A stretch of 64,000 bases of DNA from Paraburkholderia sp. CNPSo 3274 (GTDB lineage Bacteria; Pseudomonadota; Gammaproteobacteria; Burkholderiales; Burkholderiaceae), in contig NZ_JAMBPR010000030.1 in NCBI RefSeq assembly GCF_024206475.1, positions 62,001-126,000 of the forward strand. The letters run 5' to 3'. Shown here one piece after another: positions 8,841 to 16,530 of the stretch. Below the pieces are notes generated by a model. The model searched no databases. It saw only the letters and a list, made by a program, of their open reading frames with translations, and was not told the DNA's origin. A program made the translations under genes and the position numbers. Every line of letters starts with the position of its first letter. The stretch's first letter is position 1.

Positions 8841-9398
8841 TTAGGGGAACAAGGGGGAAGCGAACGGTGGTGCTTCCGCGTAGCGCGCCATATGAAGCGT
8901 ATCGGCAAGTACGCCGGCGCGCATTGCGGCACCGCGCGAGCGGCCCTCTACGACGAAGCCGAACTTGCGATAGAGCGCGATCGCGGCTTCGTTGTCGGCG
9001 AACACTTCGAGTTCGAGCCTGCGCAGGCCCAGCGAATGGTCGGCACAGGCGACGATCGCCGCCATCAGCGCGCTGCCCACGCCACGACGCTGCCAGGCGT
9101 CGTGCACGCCGAAGCCCACGGAAGCGCAGTGTGAGCGGCGCGCCTTCGCGACATCGAGCTGCGATTGTCCCACCACGCGTCCGTCGATATCGGCGCAAAT
9201 CGTGATGCAGCCGGGCGCCCGGCTCTCATACCACGCACGCAAGGATTCGGGGGTGCGCCACCCGCTCAATAGCGTGCCGTGGCGCACACCTGGCTGATTC
9301 ATCAAGTCGGCGATCGCCTCGAAATCGGCGGGCTCGCAGGTGCGCACGCGGATAGCACCGGGTGACGCGAACGCGGGCGATGGTGTCGGGACGTGCAT
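8841..9398 (-). CDS. GNAT N-acetyltransferase (second of a tandem pair)
   Basis: This 185-residue enzyme is a RimJ/RimL-like GNAT that would move acetyl from acetyl-CoA to an amine. Its acetyl-CoA-binding motif A is HDAWQRRGVGSALMAAIV (around residues 118-135), followed by LGLRRLELEVFADNEAAIAL and YRKFGFVVEGRSRGA. ATG 9398 follows the upstream paralogue's stop by only 5 bp, so the two are surely co-transcribed. The paralogues share the motif A core, the LRRL.L.V..DN.AAIALYRK.GF block and an LAD...MAR tail, which points to a local duplication. RimL and the C-terminal domain of MccE inactivate processed microcin C by acetylation, and this gene lies beside yejABEF and tldDE homologues. A similar role is inferred, not shown. 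Confidence 0.9.
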   Translation of the reverse strand: MHVPTPSPAFASPGAIRVRTCEPADFEAIADLMNQPGVRHGTLLSGWRTPESLRAWYESRAPGCITICADIDGRVVGQSQLDVAKARRSHCASVGFGVHDAWQRRGVGSALMAAIVACADHSLGLRRLELEVFADNEAAIALYRKFGFVVEGRSRGAAMRAGVLADTLHMARYAEAPPFASPLFP

Positions 9399-9403
9399 GG
9401 GAA

Positions 9404-9931
9404 TCACTCCGGGGCGAGAGGCAGCGGATCGTGCAGGCGCGCCATCAAGAAGAAGTCGGCGAGCACTCCTTCGCGCAATATTGCGCCGCGCAAACGCGCC
9501 TCGATTTCGAAACCGCACTTTCGGTAGAGCGCGATCGCGGCAGCATTGTCGGTGTAGACGTGAAGTTGGAGCCGCCGTAGGCCGAGCCAGTTGTCGGCGA
9601 AGTCGAGGATTTGGCCCATGAGAAACGTTCCGACGCCCCGACGCTGCCAATCGTCGTGTACGTTTATGCCGAGCTCGCCGACGTGCGCGCGGCGCAGCTT
9701 CTGCGGATGCAGTTCAGCTTCGCCCACGATTGTCTCGCCCACCAACGCGCCAATGATGACAGCCGGCGATACCACGTTCGCGATCCACTCACGGGTCTGT
9801 GCGACCGAACTATACGGTGGCTCTGCATTGCCCCGCACTATTGACGGGCTGTGCCCCAGCGCATGCAACGCTTCGGCATCGCCGGGGCGCAATGCGCGCA
9901 CGACGAGCCCCTCGGGTAAGCTCGACTGCAT
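9404..9931 (-). CDS. GNAT N-acetyltransferase (first of a tandem pair)
   Basis: This 175-residue protein is the upstream member of a tandem GNAT pair. Motif A reads HDDWQRRGVGTFLMGQIL, followed by LGLRRLQLHVYTDNAAAIAL and YRKCGFEIEARLRGA, with an REW(I/V)-type helix near residues 47-50. It belongs to the broad RimJ/RimL-like class whose targets include ribosomal protein N-termini, polyamines and aminoacyl-nucleotide toxins. It starts 44 bp after the TldE-like gene, in the same minus-strand run. Two diverged copies side by side may let the cell modify two sites or two related substrates. The actual substrate cannot be told from sequence. Confidence 0.9.
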   Translation of the reverse strand: MQSSLPEGLVVRALRPGDAEALHALGHSPSIVRGNAEPPYSSVAQTREWIANVVSPAVIIGALVGETIVGEAELHPQKLRRAHVGELGINVHDDWQRRGVGTFLMGQILDFADNWLGLRRLQLHVYTDNAAAIALYRKCGFEIEARLRGAILREGVLADFFLMARLHDPLPLAPE

Positions 9932-9975
9932 TGTTGTTTCCTTCTTGTTTGAGACTTCAGGGACGGTCAGGCAAG

Positions 9976-11337
9976 CTACAGCGTCAGTTCAAACGACTTC
10001 ACCAGCACCCCGGGAAGCTGCACGCCGCCTGTCGCGCGTTGGCCCCAGGTGTCTTCGGACAGGCGCAGCTCGGGCTGCGCACCCAGACGCTCGAGGCGCT
10101 CGCCCAGCAGGCCGTACAGACTGTCGTCGAAGCGCATCGCGTCTACCGGCGCAACGACACGCCCCTCCTCCACCCAGAACGTCGCAAAACGCGTCATGCC
10201 GGTCAGGCGGCAGCCCATGCGATCCGAGAAGTTCACGTACCAGAGGTTGCCGACGTACAGACCCGTGCCCAGCGCCGTGAGTACATCCGCATCCGCGAGG
10301 TCGCCGCCCGGCATCGAAAGCGACGACGGCGCCTCGCTCGCCAGCGCACCGTTAGGGAGCAGGCCGTACTCGCGCGCCGTCCGGGCGTTTGTCAATTGCG
10401 CGACGCTCCTCCCCTCACGCACGAGCGGCACGCTTTCACGCAAATAGCCGTCGTCGTTGAACGCAGGTGTAATACCAAGCCCGAGGTCTTCAGTAATCGA
10501 GACGCGCGCGTCGAGTGAAAGCTCGCCGCCATGCAGCCGGTAAAGCGGGCTCTGCGACGTCGCCTGCGCGCGCGCCGAAAAGCCGCCCCACGCAGCAACG
10601 CCCAGCAGCTCTTCGAGCGCCGCTGGCGCGAGCCATGCACGGTACCGGCCCGGCCCAAGCGCTCGCGGTGCGAGCGCTAGCACGGGCAGGCGTGCCGCCG
10701 CCTCCTGCACCTTGCTGGCAAACTTCGCATCGTCCCAGTTCTCGCCCGCATATGTCGTCTTGATGGCGCGGCCGCCCGGATGATAGAGCGACCAGCTGAA
10801 ACAGAAGTTTTCGACTTCGTGCCAGCCACGGCTGCCGCAACTGGAGGCGAAGCCGCGCGCGAGCATGCCGCCCGCGTAGAAGCCCACGAAATCGAGCCCG
10901 CGCGCGCATTCGGCCACCACATGGATGAGGGCATGCGGATCCCGCAGCCGTCCCGTGCGCCGCGTCGAACGCTGCCACGCTGTCGTGTCGTAGAGCAGAT
11001 GCGGATCATCAGGTGCATCACGCAGGTCCGAGCGAAGCGTTTGCAACGTCGCGCCTACATCGCGCAGATCCCGATCAGCGTTGCCGCAGATGTCGAGCGT
11101 GGAATACGCCTGGCGCGCGCCATCGATCATCCGGAGCGTGAGCTTGCCTTGGGAGACGAGTCCCATTTGCCGGACTTTGCCACCGTTGAAGCGAATGAAG
11201 TCCGACTGCTCTGCGGCAAAAGAAGTGAGCGCCGTTTCACCGGCCAGCAACAACCGGTCGATCGCATCGGCGAGCATCATGAAATGCGTGTGCCAATCCA
11301 CCGCCACGCGTTCGCTCGCAAAAAGTGTGTCGCTCAT
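9976..11337 (-). CDS. TldE/PmbA-like metalloprotease subunit
   Basis: This 453-residue protein belongs to the TldD/PmbA superfamily. It lacks an HExxxH motif, as expected for the TldE (PmbA) subunit, which supports the active TldD subunit in a heterodimer with a proteolytic chamber. Family-like text includes DFIRFNGGKVRQMGLVSQG near the N-terminus and GLYVGNLWYVNFSDRMGCRL and TRFATFWVEEGRVVAPVD near the C-terminus. ATG 11337 overlaps the stop of the TldD-like gene by one base (TGATG), so expression of the two subunits is tightly coupled. In E. coli TldDE trims unfolded peptides, including the microcin B17 precursor. Placed with a Yej-type importer, it probably processes an imported peptide. 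Confidence 0.88.
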   Translation of the reverse strand: MSDTLFASERVAVDWHTHFMMLADAIDRLLLAGETALTSFAAEQSDFIRFNGGKVRQMGLVSQGKLTLRMIDGARQAYSTLDICGNADRDLRDVGATLQTLRSDLRDAPDDPHLLYDTTAWQRSTRRTGRLRDPHALIHVVAECARGLDFVGFYAGGMLARGFASSCGSRGWHEVENFCFSWSLYHPGGRAIKTTYAGENWDDAKFASKVQEAAARLPVLALAPRALGPGRYRAWLAPAALEELLGVAAWGGFSARAQATSQSPLYRLHGGELSLDARVSITEDLGLGITPAFNDDGYLRESVPLVREGRSVAQLTNARTAREYGLLPNGALASEAPSSLSMPGGDLADADVLTALGTGLYVGNLWYVNFSDRMGCRLTGMTRFATFWVEEGRVVAPVDAMRFDDSLYGLLGERLERLGAQPELRLSEDTWGQRATGGVQLPGVLVKSFELTL

Positions 11338-12773
11338 CAGGCGCCTCCAAAAACGTCTACGTTGCTGAAGACGCACGCGGGTGACGCGTGCCCCACACGA
11401 ATGACCTGCGCGGGCTCTCCCTTGCCGCAATAGGGCGTGCCGTAGACCTCTCGGGTGCTCGCGTCGCCTACGGCGACGAGACTGCACCAGAAGTTCGCCG
11501 AAATGCCGCGATAATTTGGCCGCTTGACGACCTCCGTGAGCTTGCCGTTCTCGATGAGCCGGCCATATTCGCAACCGAACTGGAACTTGTTGCGATGGTC
11601 GTCAATCGACCAGGACGTATTCGAAGTCATCAGAATGCCGTTTTCGATGTTTGCGATCATCGCGGCGAGTGTTTCAGTACCGGGCTCGATGTTCAGGTTC
11701 GCCATGCGGTCGATAGGCGGGCGATTCCAGTTGGCCGCGCGCGAGTTCGCGACCCCCGGCAGCCCGGCGCGCTGCTGCGAGAGTGCCCCACCGAGCGGCC
11801 GCTCCAGCACCCCGTTGCGGATCAGGTATTGCTTGCTTGCCGAACTGCCTTCGTCGTCGAACGCATAGGTAGCGGCTTCTTCGCGCAACTCCGGGTCGAA
11901 CGTCACGTTCAGCAACGGCGAGCCGTACTGATAGCTGCCGAACATCTCCGGCTTCACGAAGCTCCAGCCAGCGAAGTTGCGCTCGTCGCCGAGAATCCGG
12001 TCCAGTTCGAGTGGATGACCGATCGATTCGTGAATCTGCAACATCATCTGGTCCGGCATCAGCAGCAGGTCGCGCGTGCCCGACGGGCAATTCGGCGCCG
12101 CGAGCAGTTGCAGCGCCTCGTCCGCCACACGGGCGCCAGCGCCATTGAAGCCGTGCCGTGCGAGTATCTCCAGACCTCCCTGCCCGAGCGCGCCGTGGTC
12201 GCCGGCAAGCGTTCGCACCTGCGTGTCGCCGTTCGCATGCGCGGCCACGCTCAGTCCTGGCATGAGGTAGCGAAAGCGCTGCTCGATGCGCACACCGTCG
12301 CTCGTGAGATAGAGTTGATCCGTGTGCGCGACGTGCATGCTCGCTACGCGCTCGACGATGCGCGCGTCGAGGTTCGCCGACGCGCATTCGTGCGCGAGTT
12401 GGCCGAGCCACTCACGGCGGGTGGGAAGCGGCGCGTCGATGTTCGGCGAAGCATAGCTGCCGCTCGCAACGGGCCGGGCAATGCGGCGGTGATCGATCAA
12501 CGAGACTTGCGCACATGCGAACGCCCGCGCCGTGGCGATATCGAGTGCACACTGGAGGCCCTCGGCACTGAGATCGGCGGTAGCCGCATAGCCGGCACCG
12601 GCGCCGGCCCAGGCCGTCAGCATTGCGCCCCGCTCGCGCACTACACGCAGCGGCTGCGCGATGTCGTTGCGCACCACGTGGTCCTCGACAACTTCGTCCA
12701 TCATGCGCAACGACCAGAAATCGGCGCTGCTCTTCAGCGTGCGCGCGCCCTGCACCCAACGCTCTTCGATCAT
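11337..12773 (-). CDS. TldD-like zinc metalloprotease, catalytic subunit
   Basis: This 478-residue protein carries the TldD active-site motif HESIGH at residues 248-253 (two His ligands and the catalytic Glu) and a likely third zinc ligand Cys449 in GTPYCGKGEPAQ, matching the TldD arrangement. Other family text includes LLLMPDQMMLQIHES and the N-terminal beta-rich domain. TldD works with TldE as a heterodimer on extended, unfolded peptides. The gene starts within the stop of the Yej-type ATPase gene (ATGA, 4-bp overlap) and its stop overlaps the TldE-like start by one base, giving a three-gene coupled block. It is shorter and more diverged than the housekeeping TldD as remembered, so this is likely a dedicated paralogue. 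Confidence 0.92.
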   Translation of the reverse strand: MIEERWVQGARTLKSSADFWSLRMMDEVVEDHVVRNDIAQPLRVVRERGAMLTAWAGAGAGYAATADLSAEGLQCALDIATARAFACAQVSLIDHRRIARPVASGSYASPNIDAPLPTRREWLGQLAHECASANLDARIVERVASMHVAHTDQLYLTSDGVRIEQRFRYLMPGLSVAAHANGDTQVRTLAGDHGALGQGGLEILARHGFNGAGARVADEALQLLAAPNCPSGTRDLLLMPDQMMLQIHESIGHPLELDRILGDERNFAGWSFVKPEMFGSYQYGSPLLNVTFDPELREEAATYAFDDEGSSASKQYLIRNGVLERPLGGALSQQRAGLPGVANSRAANWNRPPIDRMANLNIEPGTETLAAMIANIENGILMTSNTSWSIDDHRNKFQFGCEYGRLIENGKLTEVVKRPNYRGISANFWCSLVAVGDASTREVYGTPYCGKGEPAQVIRVGHASPACVFSNVDVFGGA

Positions 12774-14401
12774 GCGAACTTCTCCTGTAGCACCGCCGGC
12801 TCGTCCAGCATCGACGACGCCAGCAACGATTGCGTGTAAGGATGAGACGGCGCGTGCAGCACGTCGAGCGTGTCACCCTGCTCGACGATGCGGCCCGCTT
12901 TCATCACGATCACACGATGCGCCATCGCGCGCATGACGGCCAGATCATGCGTGATGAACAAATAACTCAGCTTGTACTTCTTCTGCAAGTTCGTCAGCAA
13001 CGCGAGCACCTGTTTTTGAATCGAGACGTCGAGCGCGCTGGTTGGCTCATCGAGAACGATCAGTTCCGGTTCCACTACCAGTGCACGGGCAATGGCGATG
13101 CGCTGGCGCTGGCCGCCAGAAAATTCGTGGGGGTACCGCTGCATCGAATCGGCGGGCAGGCCCACTTCCTCGAGCAGTGATGCGATACGCATACGCCGCG
13201 CCGGTCCGTCAACCTCCGGTCTGTGCACGGCCAGCCCCTCCCCGACTATCTGCTCGATCGTCATGCGCGGAGAAAGCGACCCGAACGGATCCTGAAACAC
13301 CACCTGCATGCGCGAGTACAGTGCGCGGCGGGCCCTCGCCTTGCGTTGCGCCGAGAGCGCGACCCCGTCGATGCGGATCTCGCCCGCTGCCGCGCCTTTC
13401 AGGCCGAGCACGGTGGCCGCGAGCGTCGATTTGCCCGAGCCCGACTCGCCGACGATACCGAGCGTTTCGCCGCGCCGCAGCGTCAGGTTCGTTTCGTGCA
13501 AGGCACGGAAAGTCGAGCTGCCGAACACCGAGCGCCAACCCTTGACCGCCGTGAGGTAATCCACGGCGAGGCCTTGCACTTCGAGGATGGGCGGCGCATC
13601 CACCGCGACCGGAGCCACCTCGCGACGCGGCTCGCTATCGAGCAGGCGCTGCGTATAGGGATGCTGCGGGTTCGAGAAAAGCTCTGCGGTCGTGTTTGTT
13701 TCGACGAGGACGCCCTTTTCCATTACCGCCACGCGCTGCGCAAAGCGCCGCACGAGATTCAGGTCATGCGTGATGAGCAATATGGCCATGCCACGGGCTG
13801 CGGCCTCCTGCTTCTGGAGGTCGATCAGCAAATCGACGATCTGCTGGCGCACGGTCACATCGAGCGCCGTGGTGGGCTCGTCGGCGAGCAAGAGGCGCGG
13901 GCGGCACGCGAGCGCCATCGCGACCATCGCACGCTGGCGCTGTCCGCCGGATAGCTGATGCGGAAAGCTGTCGATGCGGCGCTCCGGCTCGGGAATGCCG
14001 GTGCGCCGCAAGAGCTCGATGCCACGCTCACGCGCCGCGCCGGTGCTCAAACCCTCGTGCAGGCGCAGACTTTCGGCGATTTGCTTGCCTACCGTGTACA
14101 GCGGGTTCAAGGCAGTCATCGGCTCCTGAAAGACCATGGCGATATCGGCTCCGCGAATGCCGCGCATCTGCTGCTCGGTTTTCTGCAGCAGATCCTCGCC
14201 GTCGAACAGAATGCGTCCCGTGTACCTTGCATGCTCGACGAGGCCGAGGATCGACAATGCCGTCACGCTCTTGCCCGAGCCCGACTCGCCGACGAGCGCC
14301 ACGCGTTCGCCGCGCTCAATCGAAAGACTCAGTTCGCGCACCGCCTGTTTCTCGCCGAAGCGCACGCTGAAGCGCTCGATTTCCAGCAAAGGACGATTCA
14401 T
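12770..14401 (-). CDS. yejF: YejF-like double ATPase of a peptide ABC importer
   Basis: This 543-residue protein has two ABC ATPase domains in one chain, as in E. coli YejF. The first has Walker A GESGSGKS (38-45), signature SGGQRQ (151-156) and Walker B LLLADEP; the second has Walker A GESGSGKS (318-325), signature SGGQRQ and [14 protein letters not shown]. Each domain ends with the oligopeptide-importer tail ([22 protein letters not shown]). It powers import of peptides through YejB/YejE. The ATG overlaps the yejE stop by one base (TAATG) and its own stop overlaps the TldD-like start by four bases, so importer and protease are translationally linked. Confidence 0.94.
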   Translation of the reverse strand: MNRPLLEIERFSVRFGEKQAVRELSLSIERGERVALVGESGSGKSVTALSILGLVEHARYTGRILFDGEDLLQKTEQQMRGIRGADIAMVFQEPMTALNPLYTVGKQIAESLRLHEGLSTGAARERGIELLRRTGIPEPERRIDSFPHQLSGGQRQRAMVAMALACRPRLLLADEPTTALDVTVRQQIVDLLIDLQKQEAAARGMAILLITHDLNLVRRFAQRVAVMEKGVLVETNTTAELFSNPQHPYTQRLLDSEPRREVAPVAVDAPPILEVQGLAVDYLTAVKGWRSVFGSSTFRALHETNLTLRRGETLGIVGESGSGKSTLAATVLGLKGAAAGEIRIDGVALSAQRKARARRALYSRMQVVFQDPFGSLSPRMTIEQIVGEGLAVHRPEVDGPARRMRIASLLEEVGLPADSMQRYPHEFSGGQRQRIAIARALVVEPELIVLDEPTSALDVSIQKQVLALLTNLQKKYKLSYLFITHDLAVMRAMAHRVIVMKAGRIVEQGDTLDVLHAPSHPYTQSLLASSMLDEPAVLQEKFA

Positions 14402-15513
14402 TATTTACCTCCGCCGAATGCCGAGCCACGCGTACGCGTATCGAGTGCGTTACGCAGTGCATCGCCCATGAACGTGAGCAGCAGCAGCGTGATCACGAGC
14501 GCCGCGAAAGCCGAGAGCGAAATCCACCATGCCTCGAGATTGTTCTTGCCCTCCTGGAGTAGCTCGCCAAGGCTCGGCGTAGGTGGCGGCACACCGAGCC
14601 CGAGGAAGTCGAGACTCGTGAGCGAGAGAATGGCCGCACTCATGCGAAAAGGCAGGAACGTGATGACCGGAGTCAGGCTGTTTGGCAGCACGTGGCGCCA
14701 CATGATCTGCCAGTTGGAGAGGCCCATCGTGCGCGCCGCCTTCACGTAGTCGAGCGAACGGTTGCGCAGGAACTCAGCGCGCACGTAATCGGAAAGCACA
14801 AGCCATCCAAACATGGAAAGCAGGATAAATAGCAGCCAAAGCGTAGGCTCGAAGATCGAGGCGAAGATGATGAGCAGGTACAGATCGGGCATCGAACTCC
14901 AGATTTCGATGAGTCGCTGCCCGATGAGATCGGTTCGTCCTCCATAGAAACCCTGCACCGCGCCCGTCAACACGCCCAACGCGATGCCCGAAACCGTTAG
15001 CGCCAACGCCATCAGCACCGAAAGCCGGAAGCCGTAGAGCAACCGCGAAAGCACGTCGCGGCCGAACTGATCGGTACCAAGCCAGTTTGTGGCCGAGGGC
15101 GCGGACGGATACGGTCGCGCCGCGAAGTAGTCGATCGTGTCGTAATGAAAATGATTGGGCGGGTAGATCGCGAAATTGCCGTTCGATTCCAGACGTTCCC
15201 GGATATACGGGTCGAGATAATTGGTCCTCGCCGGGAAGTCGCCACCGAAGATCGTTTCCGGATAATCCTTCACGATCGGGAAGTAGTATTGACCGTCGTA
15301 ACGCACGACGACCGGCCGGTCATTTGCGAGCACCTCGCCGAGCATGCTGATCGCAAACAGCGTGACGAAGATGACGAGGCTCCAATAGCCGAGCGGCTGT
15401 GCGCGAAAGCGATGCCAGGTGCGGCGCCATGGCGAGACCGACGGCGCGTGCGGAACGGCTGCGGAATCAGCGGTCCAGGCGGTGGAACTGGATGCGGGGG
15501 TCGACGAGGACAT
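14401..15513 (-). CDS. yejE: YejE-like peptide ABC permease
   Basis: This 370-residue membrane permease has the YejE layout: a cytoplasmic N-terminus, TM1 (LGYWSLVIFVTLFAISMLG), a long periplasmic insert with the family's RYDGQYYFPIVKDYPET and GGDFPARTNYLDP text, the loop NWLGTDQFGRDVLSRLLYG, and a BPD-type EAA loop (DYVKAARTMGLSNWQIM WRHVLPN region). ATG 15513 is chosen because the longer frame starts with TTG at 15528; either start overlaps the end of yejB by about 50 bp. It pairs with YejB to form the inner-membrane channel for peptides, in E. coli including microcin C. Confidence 0.92.
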   Translation of the reverse strand: MSSSTPASSSTAWTADSAAVPHAPSVSPWRRTWHRFRAQPLGYWSLVIFVTLFAISMLGEVLANDRPVVVRYDGQYYFPIVKDYPETIFGGDFPARTNYLDPYIRERLESNGNFAIYPPNHFHYDTIDYFAARPYPSAPSATNWLGTDQFGRDVLSRLLYGFRLSVLMALALTVSGIALGVLTGAVQGFYGGRTDLIGQRLIEIWSSMPDLYLLIIFASIFEPTLWLLFILLSMFGWLVLSDYVRAEFLRNRSLDYVKAARTMGLSNWQIMWRHVLPNSLTPVITFLPFRMSAAILSLTSLDFLGLGVPPPTPSLGELLQEGKNNLEAWWISLSAFAALVITLLLLTFMGDALRNALDTRTRGSAFGGGK

Positions 15514-16522
15514 AGCAGACGTCAGCAATAAGTTTGGTTACGAGGCCAATCAGCGTGAACAGAAACAGCGAGCCAAGGACGACGGGGTAGTCGCGGCGGA
15601 TAACCGAGTCGTAAGAGAGCTGGCCCATGCCGTCCAATGAGAACAGCGTTTCGATGAGCAGGTTGCCGTTCAGAAAAGCACCCACGAACGCGGCGGGCAG
15701 GCCAGTGACGAGCGGAATGGCGGCGTTGCGCAATACGTGCTTCCACAGCACGTCGCGCTCGGGCGCGCCCTTTGCCCGCGCGGTCAGCACGTACTGGCGG
15801 CCGATCTCTTCGAGGAAGGTATTCTTCGTGAGGATCGTGACGATCGCGAAGTTGCCGACCACGGAGGCCGTAACCGGCAGGACGATGTGCCACAGATAAT
15901 CGAGCACCTTGCCCGCGAGGCTCAGGTCCGCGAAGTCATCGGACGTGAGACCCCGCATGGGGAACACCTGCCAGAATGTGCCACCACCGAAAAGCATCAT
16001 CAGGAGGACGCCGAGCACGAAACCCGGCACCGCATAGCCGGAGAGCACGAGTACGCTGGTCACGGTGTCGAATCGCGACCCGTTGCGCACCGCCTTGGCG
16101 ATGCCGAGCGGCACGGATATCGCGTATGTTAGCAGTACTGTCCATAACCCCAGCGTGATTGAAACCGGCAATTTCGAACGGATCACGTTCCAGACACTGT
16201 CGTGCTGGTAGTAAGACTGGCCCAGATCGAACGTTGCGTAGTTCTTGAGCATGAGGAAGTAGCGCGTGAGCGGCGGCTTGTCGAAGCCGAACTCCTTCTT
16301 GATCTGCTCGATCTGTTGCGGATCCACGCCCTGGCTGCCGTGATACCCGCCCCCCCCTGCGCCGGTCTCGCCGCCGCGGGTCGCATTGCCATGGCGCAGT
16401 TGCGCCATGATCTGCTCGACGGGGCCGCCGGGCACGAACTGCGTGACGACGAACGTGAGCGTGACAACGCCGATCAGCGTCGGCACCATCAGCAACAGAC
16501 GTCGAAAAATGTAGGCGAACAT
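15467..16522 (-). CDS. yejB: YejB-like peptide ABC permease
   Basis: This 351-residue permease begins FAYIFRRLLLMVPTLIGVV (TM1) and continues with VTQFVPGGPVEQIMAQL, a polar Gly-rich periplasmic insert (residues about 50-70), then the DppB/OppB-like transmembrane core with FGFDKPPLTRYF, GLWTVLLTYAISVPLG and the EAA loop RQYVLTARAKGAPERDVL. It ends with the VDPRIQFHRLDR tail. ATG 16522 lies 8 bp after the yejA stop. Reading the same frame further upstream gives only antisense of yejA, so the longer version is an artefact. It forms the YejBE channel fed by YejA. Confidence 0.93.
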   Translation of the reverse strand: MFAYIFRRLLLMVPTLIGVVTLTFVVTQFVPGGPVEQIMAQLRHGNATRGGETGAGGGGYHGSQGVDPQQIEQIKKEFGFDKPPLTRYFLMLKNYATFDLGQSYYQHDSVWNVIRSKLPVSITLGLWTVLLTYAISVPLGIAKAVRNGSRFDTVTSVLVLSGYAVPGFVLGVLLMMLFGGGTFWQVFPMRGLTSDDFADLSLAGKVLDYLWHIVLPVTASVVGNFAIVTILTKNTFLEEIGRQYVLTARAKGAPERDVLWKHVLRNAAIPLVTGLPAAFVGAFLNGNLLIETLFSLDGMGQLSYDSVIRRDYPVVLGSLFLFTLIGLVTKLIADVCYVLVDPRIQFHRLDR

Positions 16523-16530
16523 GGTGCTCC

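Noticed and set aside
7562-9205. Long plus-strand open frame (547 codons) opposite the RND pump
   Set aside because: His/Arg-rich text with no motif; it mirrors GC-rich codon use of the real minus-strand gene.
11388-12839. 483-codon plus-strand open frame opposite the TldD-like gene
   Set aside because: No family features; the opposite strand carries HESIGH and a full TldD-like protein.
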